Shown piece by piece: positions 1 to 10,830 of a stretch of DNA of 64,000 nt. Origin of the DNA: Rhizobium tumorigenes (GTDB lineage Bacteria > Pseudomonadota > Alphaproteobacteria > Rhizobiales > Rhizobiaceae). The stretch is from contig NZ_CP117255.1 of the NCBI RefSeq assembly GCF_003240565.2, positions 1,860,001-1,924,000 on the forward strand, read 5' to 3'. The position numbers were made by a program, and so were the translations under genes. A model generated the notes under the pieces. The model saw nothing but the letters and a program-made list of their open reading frames with translations. It searched no databases and was not told where the DNA came from. Numbering within the stretch: position 1 is the stretch's first letter; the number at the start of each line of letters is the position of its first letter.

Positions 1-325
<325 letters not shown>

Positions 326-407
326 TTACCGGGCGATTCCACCGGCTTCTGAATGAGCCTATTAGAGCGTCATTATAGTTAACGAAGCGTTTACTTTGGT
401 TAACCCG

Positions 408-782
408 ATGCATCTTTTGCCGCCATCAACACAAAAGAATCAAAACCCGGATGGCAATTACCCTCTTGGAATCAGAGCTTTAGATCCGTGGCAAGAGGCG
501 CCTTCGATTTTCTTAATCCTGGACATCACCTCGGCGGGAGCCTCTGATCGGCAACATGCAACCACCGCGATAAGGGAGCGACGCCGAGTAACGGTAGACG
601 CGCTGCCGGCTCGACTAGAAATTCATGCGGATCAGCCGGAGACAGACGACGCTGCAGACATTATTGTGCGGCGCATCAACGATTTCGTTCGGGAAATTGC
701 TACTTTGGCGTTTGCGCCGGTCTTAAATTGCGTTAAGGGCCGTGAAGTTGAACTTAGCATTCCGGATTGGTCACGAAAATGA
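408..782 (+). CDS. possible small hypothetical ORF upstream of the MFS transporter gene
   Basis: An open frame of 124 codons fills most of the roughly 500-bp space between ddlB and the transporter gene. I do not recognise the product. It has no signal peptide or membrane segment that I can see. Its TGA overlaps the transporter ATG as ATGA, the usual geometry of translational coupling, and the transporter has no strong ribosome-binding site of its own. Against a real gene: third codon positions are mixed rather than GC-rich as in the neighbours, there is no clear ribosome-binding site, and the upstream AT-rich stretch looks regulatory. Confidence 0.2.
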   Translation: MHLLPPSTQKNQNPDGNYPLGIRALDPWQEAPSIFLILDITSAGASDRQHATTAIRERRRVTVDALPARLEIHADQPETDDAADIIVRRINDFVREIATLAFAPVLNCVKGREVELSIPDWSRK

Positions 783-2083
783 AACAAGCGATATCGCCAT
801 TATCGCCGGCTCCCTCGTCGCGAAACAGTGCCGCCCTGAATTCGCCGTCACGCGTTCTGCTGGCAAGCCTGATCGGCACCACCATTGAATTCTTCGACTT
901 CTACGTCTACGCGACGGCTGCTGTCCTCGTTTTCCCGACGCTGTTCTTTCCGACCAGCGATCCGACCACCGGCGTCCTGCAATCATTCGCGACTTTTTCC
1001 ATCGCCTTCTTCGCCCGTCCGATCGGCGCCATCGTGTTCGGCCATTTCGGTGACCGCATCGGCCGAAAGGTGACGCTCGTCGCAGCCCTGATGACCATGG
1101 GCATATCGACGGTACTGATCGGCTTCCTGCCCTCCTACGCCTCGATCGGCGTGGCCGCGCCTCTGCTGCTGGCGATCTGCCGCTTTGGCCAGGGCTTCGG
1201 CCTCGGTGGAGAATGGGGCGGCGCGGTGCTGCTGGCGACGGAAAATGCTCCGGAGGGCAAGCGCTCCTGGTACGGCATGTTCCCGCAACTGGGCGCGCCG
1301 GTCGGCCTGTTCCTGTCGTCGGCCGTGTTCTGGCTGCTGCTGCACTTCATCTCCCAGGAAGACTTCATCACCTGGGGCTGGCGCGTGCCGTTCATCGCCT
1401 CGATCGTCCTGATCGGCATCGGCCTCTGGGTCCGCCTGTCGATCACCGAAACCCCGGAGTTCAGCGAAGCCGTCGCCCGCAAGGAGCGTGTTGCCGTTCC
1501 CGTGGTCGAGATCCTGAAGAACCACAAGCGCAGCCTTGTCCTCGGCACCTTCGTGGCGCTGGCAACCTTCGTGCTCTTCTACATCGGCACGGCCTACCTG
1601 CTGTCCTACAACGTCAAGGTCCTGAAGATCAGCTTCCTTGATGCGCTTCTCGTGCAGATCGTCGCCTCGGTGTTCTTCGGCATCTTCTGCCCGATCGCCG
1701 GCAAGCTGTCGGACCGCTTTGGCCGCCGCGCCGTGCTCGTCGCCACGACGGTCGGAATTGGTGTCTTCTCGTTCTTTCTGCAGACCCTGCTCACCGGCGG
1801 CCTCACCGAGATCTACATCTTCGCAGCGGTGAGCATGGCGTTGATGGGGATGACCTACGGTCCGATCGGCACTGCACTGGCAGCTCCGTTCCCGGTCGCG
1901 GTGCGCTACACCGGCGCCTCCATCACCTTCAACTTTGCCGGCATCTTCGGCGCGTCGCTGGCACCCTTTATCGCCACCTGGCTCGCCAGCAACTACGGCC
2001 TTGCCTATGTCGGCTACTACATGGCAATCGCCGCCTTCATCACGCTGGTCTGCATCCTGCTGTCAGGCAACGAAGAAATCTGA
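779..2083 (+). CDS. MHS-family MFS transporter
   Basis: Inner-membrane secondary transporter of the metabolite:H+ symporter family (ShiA/ProP/KgtP relatives), about 434 residues with 12 predicted membrane segments. Visible hallmarks are the N-terminal GTTIEFFDFYVYATAA segment after TM1, the loop GHFGDRIGRKVTL between TM2 and TM3 (MFS motif A), GQGFGLGGEWGGAVLL in TM4, and the repeat motif KLSDRFGRRAVL in the second half. The substrate cannot be deduced; organic acids, osmolytes or shikimate are typical. ATG 779 was preferred over an in-frame TTG at 767. The gene sits between murB and ddlB on the opposite strand, interrupting the dcw order, and ends at a strong shared terminator. Confidence 0.88.
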   Translation: MKQAISPLSPAPSSRNSAALNSPSRVLLASLIGTTIEFFDFYVYATAAVLVFPTLFFPTSDPTTGVLQSFATFSIAFFARPIGAIVFGHFGDRIGRKVTLVAALMTMGISTVLIGFLPSYASIGVAAPLLLAICRFGQGFGLGGEWGGAVLLATENAPEGKRSWYGMFPQLGAPVGLFLSSAVFWLLLHFISQEDFITWGWRVPFIASIVLIGIGLWVRLSITETPEFSEAVARKERVAVPVVEILKNHKRSLVLGTFVALATFVLFYIGTAYLLSYNVKVLKISFLDALLVQIVASVFFGIFCPIAGKLSDRFGRRAVLVATTVGIGVFSFFLQTLLTGGLTEIYIFAAVSMALMGMTYGPIGTALAAPFPVAVRYTGASITFNFAGIFGASLAPFIATWLASNYGLAYVGYYMAIAAFITLVCILLSGNEEI

Positions 2084-2098
2084 TCCAAACAATCGCAT

Positions 2099-2138
2099 CA
2101 AAAAAGGCCGCGAAACACATGTTTCGCGGCCTTTTTTC
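2099..2138. terminator. bidirectional rho-independent terminator between the MFS gene and murB
   Basis: A perfect inverted repeat with arms GGCCGCGAAAC and GTTTCGCGGCC around a 4-base loop is flanked by an A run on the left and a T run on the right. It can therefore stop transcription from the transporter on the plus strand and from murB on the minus strand. It implies that the mraZ-murB operon ends here and that ddlB needs its own promoter. Confidence 0.92.
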
Positions 2139-2178
2139 TAACTACGTATCGGTTCCCAGCAGGCGCTCTGCTATTTAC

Positions 2179-3153
2179 CTACTCCGTCGTCGCACCATGG
2201 AACGGGCGAACCTCGCGGCCATCCATGAAGGTTCCGAGCCGCTTGATTTCCCATTCCAGCTTGACGCCGGATTTCTCGAACACCTCGCGACGAACTTGCT
2301 CGCCGAGATATTCCAGATCGTAGCCGGTTGCCTGGCCCATATTGATCATGAAATTGCAGTGCAGCGAAGACATCTGCGCTCCGCCAATGACGAGACCACG
2401 GCAGCCCGCTTCGTCGATGACTTCCCAAGCGGAAAGGCCCGGCGGGTTCTTGAACGTCGAGCCACCGGTCTTTTCGCGGACCGGCTGAACGGTCTCGCGA
2501 TGATTGCGCACCGCATCCATGTCGGCACGGATCTTGGCCTTGTCCTCGGTGTAACCCTCGAACACCACATCGGTGAAGATCAGGTCGGCCGACGCTGACG
2601 AATGGCGATAGGTGTAGCCCATGTCGGCATTGCTCAGCACATGCTTGTTGCCGCTGCGATCGACGGCATGGACCTCGACCAGCCGGTCACAGGTCTCGAC
2701 GCCGTTGGCGCCGGCATTCATGCGCGCCGCACCGCCTATCGAGCCTGGAATTCCGTAGTAGAAATGGAAACCGCCGATGCTGTTGTCCATCGCCATCGCC
2801 GCGACATGCTTGTCGGGGCAGATGGCCCCGGCCTTGATCCGGTTTTCCCCGGCCAGTTCGAGCGAGCCGAACCCCTTGGCCGAAAGCCTCAGCACGACGC
2901 CGGGAATACCGCCATCACGCACGAGGATGTTCGAGCCGACACCGACGACCATCAGCGGCACTTCCGGAGGCAACAGCTTCAGGAAGGTGACGAGGTCATC
3001 CGTATCGTGGGGCTGGAACATCAGCTCCGCCAATCCGCCGGCACGAAACCAGGTGACGCGATCCATCGGCGCATCCGGTGTCAACCGTCCGCGAATATCC
3101 TTGACGCCGTCGCCCAAAGACGCGAGCAGCTTTTCTCCATTGACCTGCTTCAT
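2179..3153 (-). CDS. murB: UDP-N-acetylenolpyruvoylglucosamine reductase
   Basis: FAD- and NADPH-dependent reduction of UDP-GlcNAc-enolpyruvate to UDP-MurNAc, the second committed step of peptidoglycan synthesis. The 324-residue protein shows the PCMH-type FAD-binding block with [12 protein letters not shown] (about 71-82), [16 protein letters not shown] (about 134-149), the YTYRHS segment (about 180-185) and GSTFKNP (about 231-237). The serine of GSTFKNP is the usual proton donor. The start overlaps the murC stop by 4 bp. It is the last gene of the minus-strand operon and ends before a terminator. Confidence 0.97.
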   Translation of the reverse strand: MKQVNGEKLLASLGDGVKDIRGRLTPDAPMDRVTWFRAGGLAELMFQPHDTDDLVTFLKLLPPEVPLMVVGVGSNILVRDGGIPGVVLRLSAKGFGSLELAGENRIKAGAICPDKHVAAMAMDNSIGGFHFYYGIPGSIGGAARMNAGANGVETCDRLVEVHAVDRSGNKHVLSNADMGYTYRHSSASADLIFTDVVFEGYTEDKAKIRADMDAVRNHRETVQPVREKTGGSTFKNPPGLSAWEVIDEAGCRGLVIGGAQMSSLHCNFMINMGQATGYDLEYLGEQVRREVFEKSGVKLEWEIKRLGTFMDGREVRPFHGATTE

Positions 3154-4565
3154 ACGGATTTACCCGAAAGGCCTTCCAGTTCCTGTGGCAGCGCTGCGGC
3201 CCAGTAGGTTATGCTGCCGGCCCCTAACAAGACCACAAAATCCCCAGGCTTTGCAATCTCGGCGACCATTCCTGCCAGACGATCCGGTGATGGCAGATAA
3301 CGGGCGTCACGATGGCCGCCGGCCTTGATGCGCGATACCAGCGCTTCCGAATCGACGCCCTCGATGGGCTCCTCGCCGGCCGAGTAGACCGGCGCGAGAA
3401 AGATGCTGTCGGCGTCGTTGAAGCAGGCGGCAAATTCCTCGAACAGGCTCGAAAGCCGCGTAAACCGGTGCGGCTGGTGAACGGCGATGATCCGTCCGGA
3501 GCATGATTCGCGTGCCGCCTTCAAAACCGCTTTGATCTCGACGGGATGATGCCCGTAATCGTCGAAGATCTTCACGCCGTTCCACTCGCCGGTCAACGTG
3601 AAGCGGCGCTTGACGCCGCCGAACGCCGCAAGGCCACGGGCGATGTCTTCGTTGGAAATGCCGAGCCGGTTGGCAACGGCAATGGCCGCCGTGGCATTGG
3701 CGATATTGTGCCGGCCGGGCATCGGCAGCACCAGATCCTTGATCTCGATGACCTTGCCGGTGCGACGACGGCGGATTTCGATGTCGAACAGCGACCGCGT
3801 GCCGTCGATGCGGACATTCATGAAGCGCACATCTGCCTGCGGATTTTCCCCGTAGGTGATCACTTTGCGGTCCTCGATACGGCCGACCAGCGTCTGGACT
3901 TCCGGATGATCGAGGCACAGCACGCCGAAACCATAGAACGGGACATTTTCGACGAACTGCCGGAAGGCGGCCCGTACTGCATCGAATGTTCCGTAGTGAT
4001 CGAGATGCTCGGGGTCGATGTTGGTGATGACGGCGACGTCGGCCGGCAGCTTCAAGAAGGTGCCATCCGATTCGTCGGCCTCGACCACCATCCACTCGCC
4101 CTCGCCCATGCGGGCATTGGTGCCGTAAGCATTGATGATGCCGCCGTTGATGACGGTCGGATCGAGCCCCCCGGCTTCGAGCAGCGTCGCCACCATAGAG
4201 GTCGTGGTTGTCTTGCCGTGCGTGCCACCGATGGCAATTGCATTGCGAAAGCGCATCAGCTCGGCCAGCATTTCAGCGCGGCGGACCACCGGCAGCAGCT
4301 TTTCGCGCGCGGCGATCAGTTCCGGGTTATCTTTCCGAATGGCGGTCGAGACCACCACCACTTCGGCTTCACCCAGGTTCTCTGCCTTGTGGCCGATGAG
4401 AACCTCGATGCCCTTGGCGCGCAGGCGCTGGACGTTGGCGCTGTCCGCCTGGTCCGAGCCCTGCACCTTGTGGCCGAGATTGTGCAGCACCTCGGCGATG
4501 CCGCTCATGCCGATGCCGCCGATGCCGATGAAATGTACGAGGCCGATGGCCTTAGGCAGCTTCAT
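3150..4565 (-). CDS. murC: UDP-N-acetylmuramate--L-alanine ligase
   Basis: Cytoplasmic Mur ligase that adds L-alanine to UDP-MurNAc using ATP. The 471-residue protein begins with the UDP-binding Rossmann motif [17 protein letters not shown], followed by the ATP P-loop [10 protein letters not shown] at about residues 113-122, then [20 protein letters not shown] and a C-terminal domain with DDYGHHP. All Mur-ligase core motifs are intact and the length is normal. It overlaps murG by 4 bp upstream and murB by 4 bp downstream, so translation is probably coupled across all three. Confidence 0.98.
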   Translation of the reverse strand: MKLPKAIGLVHFIGIGGIGMSGIAEVLHNLGHKVQGSDQADSANVQRLRAKGIEVLIGHKAENLGEAEVVVVSTAIRKDNPELIAAREKLLPVVRRAEMLAELMRFRNAIAIGGTHGKTTTTSMVATLLEAGGLDPTVINGGIINAYGTNARMGEGEWMVVEADESDGTFLKLPADVAVITNIDPEHLDHYGTFDAVRAAFRQFVENVPFYGFGVLCLDHPEVQTLVGRIEDRKVITYGENPQADVRFMNVRIDGTRSLFDIEIRRRRTGKVIEIKDLVLPMPGRHNIANATAAIAVANRLGISNEDIARGLAAFGGVKRRFTLTGEWNGVKIFDDYGHHPVEIKAVLKAARESCSGRIIAVHQPHRFTRLSSLFEEFAACFNDADSIFLAPVYSAGEEPIEGVDSEALVSRIKAGGHRDARYLPSPDRLAGMVAEIAKPGDFVVLLGAGSITYWAAALPQELEGLSGKSV

Positions 4566-5686
4566 GCGCCTGCCCCCTTGAATTCTGCAATTGAACGTTT
4601 GTCGGCAATAGCCTCTACAAGATCCGCGAGCAAGTTTGCTGCGTCCGGCTTCCCCGTCGATTTCGCAGCAGCGGCCATCTTGGCGAGCTTTTCCGGCGAA
4701 TTCATCGAGCCGCGCAAGATCGCCGACAGTTTTTCCGACGAGAGCTCCGACTGTGCAATGACCTTGGCTCCACCATTGGCGGCAAGCGCTGCGGCATTGG
4801 CCGCCTGATCGTGGTCGAGCGCATAGGGATAAGGCACCAGGATCGCCGGTCGGCCGATGACCGCAAGTTCGGAGACCGTCGAGGCGCCGGAGCGGCAGAT
4901 CACGAGGTGGGCAGCCGCAATCCGCTCGGCCATGTCGTTGAAGAACGGCGCAATGGCTGCACCCATCTGCAGGTGCACGACGCAGTTGTTGACCGTCTCC
5001 ATGTCCTCGACGCGGACCTGCTGGGTAATCCGCAGCCGGTTGCGCAACGGTTCTTCCAGCAGGCTGACGGCCGTCGGGATTGCCTTGGAAAAAAACTGCG
5101 CGCCCTGGCTGCCGCCGAAGACGACGAGATTGAATGGCTCATCCGGACCGGATGGATGATAGGGCGTCTTGGCTGCCTCGATGACCGCCGGCCGCACGGG
5201 ATTACCGGTGGTCACCGTCTTTTCCGGGTACGCACCGCCATTGTCCGGCAGGAAGCCGCCGGCAATCGCCTTCACGCGGCCGGCCAGCGCCTTGTTGGCG
5301 CGGCCCATCACGGCATTCTGCTCGTGGATGACGGTCGGCACGCCCATGCGTGTCGCGGCGAGCAACGGGGGAATCGTTGGATAACCGCCGAAACCGACGA
5401 CGCAAAGCGGGCCGATGTTGCGGATCAGCTTTCGGGCTGCGCGCATGCCAGTCCAGAGTGTCCAGAGCGAGCGGGCGAGATTGACCGGGTTCTTGGAGCC
5501 GATCGTTGCGGACGGCACCACATGGATCTCGTCGGCTGGAAAGGAGCCCGCATAGCGCTCGGCGCGGCTGTCGGTGACCAGATGCACGGAGTAGCCTCGG
5601 TCGCGCAGCTTGTAGGCCAGCGCTTCGGCTGGAAAGACATGGCCGCCGGTGCCACCGGCGGCGAGAAGAATGATGCCCTTGCTCAT
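4562..5686 (-). CDS. murG: UDP-GlcNAc:lipid I N-acetylglucosaminyltransferase
   Basis: Peripheral inner-membrane GT28 glycosyltransferase that converts lipid I to lipid II. The 374-residue protein has the N-terminal glycine-rich loop [39 protein letters not shown], the nucleotide-sugar site region VFGGSQGA, and the C-terminal [12 protein letters not shown] helix with the later [13 protein letters not shown] loop. These are canonical MurG features. The ftsW stop lies just upstream and murC overlaps by 4 bp downstream. Confidence 0.98.
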   Translation of the reverse strand: MSKGIILLAAGGTGGHVFPAEALAYKLRDRGYSVHLVTDSRAERYAGSFPADEIHVVPSATIGSKNPVNLARSLWTLWTGMRAARKLIRNIGPLCVVGFGGYPTIPPLLAATRMGVPTVIHEQNAVMGRANKALAGRVKAIAGGFLPDNGGAYPEKTVTTGNPVRPAVIEAAKTPYHPSGPDEPFNLVVFGGSQGAQFFSKAIPTAVSLLEEPLRNRLRITQQVRVEDMETVNNCVVHLQMGAAIAPFFNDMAERIAAAHLVICRSGASTVSELAVIGRPAILVPYPYALDHDQAANAAALAANGGAKVIAQSELSSEKLSAILRGSMNSPEKLAKMAAAAKSTGKPDAANLLADLVEAIADKRSIAEFKGAGA

Positions 5687-5690
5687 CGCA

Positions 5691-6845
5691 TCACTCCGCC
5701 GGAACGCCGTGGGTTACGCGAAACAGGCTGCGCTCCTGCATGCGCTTCTCCGGTCGGTGACGGGTCAGCGCCAGGATGAAGCCTGCGGTCACGCAGATCG
5801 CAATCATCGACGAACCACCGTAGGAGATCAGCGGCAGGGTCATGCCCTTGGCCGGCAGCAACTGCAGGTTCACGCCGACATTGATGATGGACTGGATGCC
5901 GATCTGCAGCACCAGGCCGGCAACGGCGAAGCGGTTGAAGTCGTTCTTCTCACGGTAGGCATGAGACAGTCCGCGAAGAACAAGGACCGCGAAGATGCAG
6001 ACCAGGAACATGCAGAAGATGATGCCGAACTCTTCCGCAGCCACCGAAAAGATGAAGTCGGTGTGGGCGTCGGGAATGATGCGTTTGACGATACCCTCGC
6101 CCGGACCGACGCCGAACCAGTCGCCGCGCACAATTGCCTCGCGGGCTGTATCGACCTGGAAGGTATCGCCTTCGCCGGTCAGAAACTTGTCGATGCGCAG
6201 CGCCACGTGCGGGAAGACGTAATAGGCGCTGAAAAGACCACCCACCCCCATGCCGCCGAGCACGAAGATCCACAGCCAGGGCATGCCGGCCATGAAGAAC
6301 ATGCCGGCCCAGACGGCCGATGTCAGGATGGTCTGGCCAAGGTCGGGCTGGGCGACCAGCAACGAGGCAACGATGCCAAACAGAATGATGGCAAAGAGGT
6401 TGCCGGGAATTTCAGGCTGGCGGGCATGCTCGGCAAAAAGCCAGGCGCAGACGACGACGAAGGCCGGCTTCATGAATTCCGAAGGCTGGATCGACAGGCT
6501 GGCGAGATTGACCCAGCGGCGCGAGCCCTTGACCTCGACGCCGAAGAACAACGCAAACAGCATCATCGCCAGCGATACGACGAGAATGATCACAGCCGTC
6601 CGGCGCACCTGACGCGGCGTCAGGAAGGAAATGCCGATCATCACGGCGACTGCCGGGATGAGGAAGGCGGCATGGCGCTTGACGAAGTGGAAGGGCTCGA
6701 GCCCGATGCGGGTTGCCACTGCCGGTGACGCGGCAAACGACAGCATGAAGCCGATGCCGAGAAGCAGGATGAAAATCCCGAGGAAAAAACGATCGATCGT
6801 CCAGAACCAGTCGGCCAGGGCCCCACGGTCTACGCGGCTTACCAT
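5691..6845 (-). CDS. ftsW: septal peptidoglycan polymerase / lipid II glycosyltransferase
   Basis: SEDS-family integral membrane glycosyltransferase that polymerises lipid II at the division septum together with the class B penicillin-binding protein FtsI. The 384-residue protein has about ten membrane segments. SEDS hallmarks are [24 protein letters not shown], the large extracytoplasmic region around [16 protein letters not shown] sequence, [11 protein letters not shown] and the C-terminal [10 protein letters not shown]. The start [20 protein letters not shown] matches the usual short cytoplasmic N-terminus. It is separated from murD by one base and from murG by four. Confidence 0.97.
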   Translation of the reverse strand: MVSRVDRGALADWFWTIDRFFLGIFILLLGIGFMLSFAASPAVATRIGLEPFHFVKRHAAFLIPAVAVMIGISFLTPRQVRRTAVIILVVSLAMMLFALFFGVEVKGSRRWVNLASLSIQPSEFMKPAFVVVCAWLFAEHARQPEIPGNLFAIILFGIVASLLVAQPDLGQTILTSAVWAGMFFMAGMPWLWIFVLGGMGVGGLFSAYYVFPHVALRIDKFLTGEGDTFQVDTAREAIVRGDWFGVGPGEGIVKRIIPDAHTDFIFSVAAEEFGIIFCMFLVCIFAVLVLRGLSHAYREKNDFNRFAVAGLVLQIGIQSIINVGVNLQLLPAKGMTLPLISYGGSSMIAICVTAGFILALTRHRPEKRMQERSLFRVTHGVPAE

Positions 6846-6846
6846 C

Positions 6847-8259
6847 TCATGCGCCTCCTGTTGGCGAACCGATCAGCATGGTGATCCCTTCCAGCGCCGA
6901 CACGTGTGCGACGAAGGAATCCCCTCTGACCTCGAAGTTCTTGTATTGGTCGAAACTTGCGCAAGCCGGTGATAGCATGACAGCAGCGCTGACGCCCTGA
7001 TCCATCGCCGCATCAGCAGCCGCGTGCAGAACGGCGCGATCAAGCGTGCCGGAAATCTCGTATGGCACGGCCTCGCCCAACGTCGCTGCAAACTGCGGTG
7101 CCGCCTCGCCGATCAGGTATGCCTTGGCGATACGGGAAAACAACGGCGCGAGCGAGGCGATGCCTCCCTCTTTCGGCAAGCCGCCGGCAATCCAGTAGAT
7201 CCGCTCGTAGCTCGACAAGGCCGGCGCTGCGGCCTCGGCATTGGTCGCCTTCGAATCATTGACAAACACGACAGTGCCGCGCCGCGCCACCGGCTGCATA
7301 CGATGCTTCAGTCCTGGAAAGGATGTGAGGCCGGACTGGATATCCTCGACGGATACGCCCACCGCCAGGCAGGCGGCGATTGCCGCTGCGGCGTTCTGGG
7401 CGTTGTGGCTGCCGCGCAATGTCTGGATGCCGTCGAGATCGGCAATGGCATCCGTCTCTCCGGCCGATGCGCGGACAATCCGTCTACCGTCGGCATAGAG
7501 ACCGTCCGACAACACCTGGCGGCGAGAGATGCGCATCACCGTGCCGCCGGCGCGTTCGATGCGGTCGGCAATGACTGTCGAGAAGCTGTCATCGACCCCG
7601 ACGATCGCCGTGCTGCTGCCGGCCACAAGGCGCTCCTTGATATCGGCGTAATGCTGCATGGTTCCATGCCGGTCGAGATGATCGGGGGTCAGGTTGAGGA
7701 GGATACCGGCCGAGGGATTGAGCGTCGGGGCGAGATCGATCTGGTAGGATGAGCACTCGATGACATAGTAGCGCTCGGCCTGCGGCGGATCGAGCGTCAG
7801 GATGGCGGTGCCGATATTGCCACCCATCTGCGTGTCGCGACCGCTTGATCTGAGAATATGGGCGATCAGCGCCGTCGTCGTCGACTTGCCGTTGGTGCCG
7901 GTTATCGCGATGAAAGTGCAATCCGGCGCTTGGGCGCGACGCTCGCGAACGAACAGTTCGACATCGCCGACGATCTCGACACCTGCCGACCGGGCGAGGT
8001 CAACGGTCCAGTGAGGCTTCGGATGGGTGAGCGGCACGCCCGGCGACAGCACGAAGGTCGACAGCCCTGCCCAGTCGATTGTTCTAAGGTCGGCCGTGGG
8101 AACCCCAGCGGCCGACGCCTTTGCAACGCTGTCGGGATTGTCGTCCCAGGCGGTGACTTCAGCGCCGCCAGCCACCAGCGCCAGGGCCGTGGCGAGGCCC
8201 GAGCCGCCGAGCCCGAACAACGCGACCTTTTTACCCTTGAGCGTGGTGACCGGGATCAT
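6847..8259 (-). CDS. murD: UDP-N-acetylmuramoylalanine--D-glutamate ligase
   Basis: Adds D-glutamate to UDP-MurNAc-L-Ala in the cytoplasm. The 470-residue protein has the N-terminal nucleotide fold with [19 protein letters not shown], the ATP loop [13 protein letters not shown] at about 119-131, [22 protein letters not shown], and the C-terminal [17 protein letters not shown] and [18 protein letters not shown] segments typical of MurD. It lies 7 bp upstream of no gene but downstream of mraY with a 7-bp spacer, and one base ahead of ftsW. Confidence 0.98.
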   Translation of the reverse strand: MIPVTTLKGKKVALFGLGGSGLATALALVAGGAEVTAWDDNPDSVAKASAAGVPTADLRTIDWAGLSTFVLSPGVPLTHPKPHWTVDLARSAGVEIVGDVELFVRERRAQAPDCTFIAITGTNGKSTTTALIAHILRSSGRDTQMGGNIGTAILTLDPPQAERYYVIECSSYQIDLAPTLNPSAGILLNLTPDHLDRHGTMQHYADIKERLVAGSSTAIVGVDDSFSTVIADRIERAGGTVMRISRRQVLSDGLYADGRRIVRASAGETDAIADLDGIQTLRGSHNAQNAAAAIAACLAVGVSVEDIQSGLTSFPGLKHRMQPVARRGTVVFVNDSKATNAEAAAPALSSYERIYWIAGGLPKEGGIASLAPLFSRIAKAYLIGEAAPQFAATLGEAVPYEISGTLDRAVLHAAADAAMDQGVSAAVMLSPACASFDQYKNFEVRGDSFVAHVSALEGITMLIGSPTGGA

Positions 8260-8266
8260 GTGTATC

Positions 8267-9367
8267 CTATCGCAGCTTCAGTGTGGACAGGCCGACCATG
8301 GCGAGCACGACGGCGATGATCCAGAAGCGGATGACGACCTGGCTTTCCGTCCAGCCCTTCTTCTCGAAATGGTGGTGGATAGGCGCCATCAGGAAGACGC
8401 GCCGGCCGGTCATCTTGAAGAAGCCGACCTGGATGATGACCGACAGGGTTTCCATGACGAACAATCCGCCGATGATCGCCATGACTATCTCATGCTTGGT
8501 GGCGACGGCAACCGTACCGATCATGCCACCCAGCGCCAGCGAGCCGGTGTCGCCCATGAAGATGGCGGCTGGCGGCGCGTTGAACCACAGGAAGCCAAGC
8601 CCCGCCCCGATCATCGCCCCGAGCACGACGGAAAGTTCGCCGGTCCCTGGCACGAAGTTGATCTGCAGGTAATTGGCGAACACGACGTTGCCGGCGAGAT
8701 AGGCGATGACGCCGAACGACGCCGCTGCGATCATTACCGGAACGATAGCAAGACCGTCGAGGCCATCCGTCAGGTTGACCGAGTTGCCGGCCGCAACGAT
8801 GACGAAGCCGCCGAACAGCACGAAAAACAGGCCGAGATTGATCATGAAGTCCTTGAAGAAAGGAAAGGCGATCGACGAGCCGAAAGTCGATCCGGCCGGA
8901 CCCGATGCCAGCGCCGAGCGCATCATGAAATAGACAGCGATGCACGCAATGACGAACTCGATCAAAAGGCGCTTGCGGCCGGAGAAGCCCTTGTCGCTCT
9001 GCTTGGTGACCTTGAGATAGTCGTCGTAGAAGCCGATTGCGCCGAAGCCGAGCGTTACCAGGAGAACCGCCACCACATAGACGCTAGAAAGATCGGCCCA
9101 CAACAGGCAGGAACCGACGACACCGGCGATAATCATCAGCCCGCCCATCGTCGGCGTGCCGGCCTTCTTGAAATGCGTCTGCGGTCCATCGGCACGGATC
9201 GGCTGCCCCTTGCCCTGGCGAAGGCGCAGCGATGCAATGATTCTCGGTCCGAACAGGAAGACGATCAGTGCCGAGGTGAACAGGGCGCCGCCGGTGCGAA
9301 ACGTGATGTATCTGAACAGATTGAAGAATTTCACATGTTCAGAGAGGTCGACGAGCCAGATCAGCAT
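8267..9367 (-). CDS. mraY: phospho-N-acetylmuramoyl-pentapeptide transferase
   Basis: Integral membrane enzyme that moves phospho-MurNAc-pentapeptide to undecaprenyl phosphate, forming lipid I. The 366-residue protein has about ten membrane helices. Catalytic features visible are FYDDYLKVT with the DD pair, [28 protein letters not shown] with the third conserved aspartate, and the [15 protein letters not shown] histidine loop. Its length matches the alphaproteobacterial family. It is 29 bp downstream of murF in the same operon. Confidence 0.98.
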   Translation of the reverse strand: MLIWLVDLSEHVKFFNLFRYITFRTGGALFTSALIVFLFGPRIIASLRLRQGKGQPIRADGPQTHFKKAGTPTMGGLMIIAGVVGSCLLWADLSSVYVVAVLLVTLGFGAIGFYDDYLKVTKQSDKGFSGRKRLLIEFVIACIAVYFMMRSALASGPAGSTFGSSIAFPFFKDFMINLGLFFVLFGGFVIVAAGNSVNLTDGLDGLAIVPVMIAAASFGVIAYLAGNVVFANYLQINFVPGTGELSVVLGAMIGAGLGFLWFNAPPAAIFMGDTGSLALGGMIGTVAVATKHEIVMAIIGGLFVMETLSVIIQVGFFKMTGRRVFLMAPIHHHFEKKGWTESQVVIRFWIIAVVLAMVGLSTLKLR

Positions 9368-9396
9368 CCAGGGCCCTTTCTCGGGTCAAAATTCAA

Positions 9397-10830
9397 TTAG
9401 CTTTGCGGCTTCGTGTCGGAAACTGCAGGAAATTTGTCAAGCAAAGCCGCCACGATCTTGCCGAACCCGATCCCGAGCGACGACTTGATCATCAGCACAT
9501 CGCCGGGCGCAACCGAGGAAAGAACGAAGGCGGTGAGCTCTTCCGTCGTCTCGCGATATTCGACATGCACTGTTTCAGGCAGCGCCTCTTTCAGGGCCAG
9601 CATCTCCGGCCCGGAGAGCCAGGCGTGTTCGATCCCCGCGGCAATCAGCGGACCCGCCAGATCGGCATGCACCCTACGCGCATGTTCGCCCATCTCGAGC
9701 ATGTCGCCAAGGACGGCGATGCGGCGTCCGCGACCATCACCGGCACCCGTTGCCAGCAGCGCCATTGCCGCGCGCATGGAGGCGGGGTTGGCATTGTAGC
9801 TTTCGTCAATGACCGTGAAGGTGCCCGCCCCGATCGTCAGCCTGTGGCGTTTGCCGCGGCCCTTTTCCGGCTGCAGCGTCGCCAGTGCCTCGATGGCCCT
9901 GTCGAGGTCGCCGCCGACCAGCGTTACGGCGCCGAGCACGGCGAGCGCATTCTCGGCAATGTGGCGACCGGGCGCACCGATGGCGATCTCGAACGTCTCG
10001 CTGCCGAGCGTCAGCCAAAGGGCCGATTTCTCGTCGGAACCGTTGAATTCCGCCAGCCGGAAGTCGGCCTTGGCATGCTGCCCGAAGCTGTAGATCCGGG
10101 TGATGCCGAGCGCCTGCGCCTGGCGCTCAAGGAACGAGAACTGGTCGCTGTCGCGGTTGAGGATGATATCTCCGTCAGGCTCGAGACCCTCGAAGATCTC
10201 CGACTTCGCGGCGGCAATTTCCTTGATGCTCTTGAAGTTGCCGAGGTGGGCGGCAGCCACCGTCGTGATGATCGCCACATGCGGGCGGACCATCTTCACC
10301 AGCGGTCTGATTTCGTCCGGATGGTTCATCCCGATCTCGAAGACGCCGAAGTCGGTATCGATTGGCATGCGCGCCAGCGTCAGCGGCACACCCCAGTGAT
10401 TGTTGTAGGAGGCGACCGAGGCATGGACTTTGCCGGAGGGCGAAAGCACGTGACGCAGCATCTCCTTGGTCGTGGTCTTGCCGACCGAGCCGGTAACGCC
10501 GATGATCTTTGCGCGCGACCGATGCCGGCCGGCGATGCCGAGCGTGGTCAATGCCGCCAGCACATCCTCGACGACGATCATTGGCACGGTGAGGCGCCCG
10601 AGCGCTGGCAGCCGCGCTTCGCTGACAACCAGCAACGACGCGCCATTGGCCATCGCCATGCTCGCAAAATCATGCCCATCGACGCGGTCGCCCTTGATGG
10701 CAAAGAAGGCTTCGCCCGGTCCGATCGAACGGCTGTCGATGGAAATTCCCGTAATACCCGCCGGCAACGAGCCAACAGGCCGGCCATGCATGATGTCGAT
10801 CAGGTCTTCGCTTGTCCAAAGCCAGCTCAA
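9397..10830 (-). CDS. murF: UDP-MurNAc-tripeptide--D-Ala-D-Ala ligase
   Basis: Completes the UDP-MurNAc-pentapeptide by adding the D-Ala-D-Ala made by Ddl. The 477-residue Mur ligase shows an N-terminal substrate domain ([21 protein letters not shown] pattern), the ATP loop [15 protein letters not shown] at about 109-123, [24 protein letters not shown] and [15 protein letters not shown] in the central and C-terminal domains, all diagnostic for MurF. The start overlaps the murE stop by 4 bp. Confidence 0.97.
   Translation of the reverse strand: MSWLWTSEDLIDIMHGRPVGSLPAGITGISIDSRSIGPGEAFFAIKGDRVDGHDFASMAMANGASLLVVSEARLPALGRLTVPMIVVEDVLAALTTLGIAGRHRSRAKIIGVTGSVGKTTTKEMLRHVLSPSGKVHASVASYNNHWGVPLTLARMPIDTDFGVFEIGMNHPDEIRPLVKMVRPHVAIITTVAAAHLGNFKSIKEIAAAKSEIFEGLEPDGDIILNRDSDQFSFLERQAQALGITRIYSFGQHAKADFRLAEFNGSDEKSALWLTLGSETFEIAIGAPGRHIAENALAVLGAVTLVGGDLDRAIEALATLQPEKGRGKRHRLTIGAGTFTVIDESYNANPASMRAAMALLATGAGDGRGRRIAVLGDMLEMGEHARRVHADLAGPLIAAGIEHAWLSGPEMLALKEALPETVHVEYRETTEELTAFVLSSVAPGDVLMIKSSLGIGFGKIVAALLDKFPAVSDTKPQS

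Noticed and set aside
3546..4808. A 420-codon open frame on the plus strand
   Set aside because: It is antisense to murC and murG and has no recognisable domain or ribosome-binding site. A similar case is the 488-codon frame at 9403-10869, antisense to murF.
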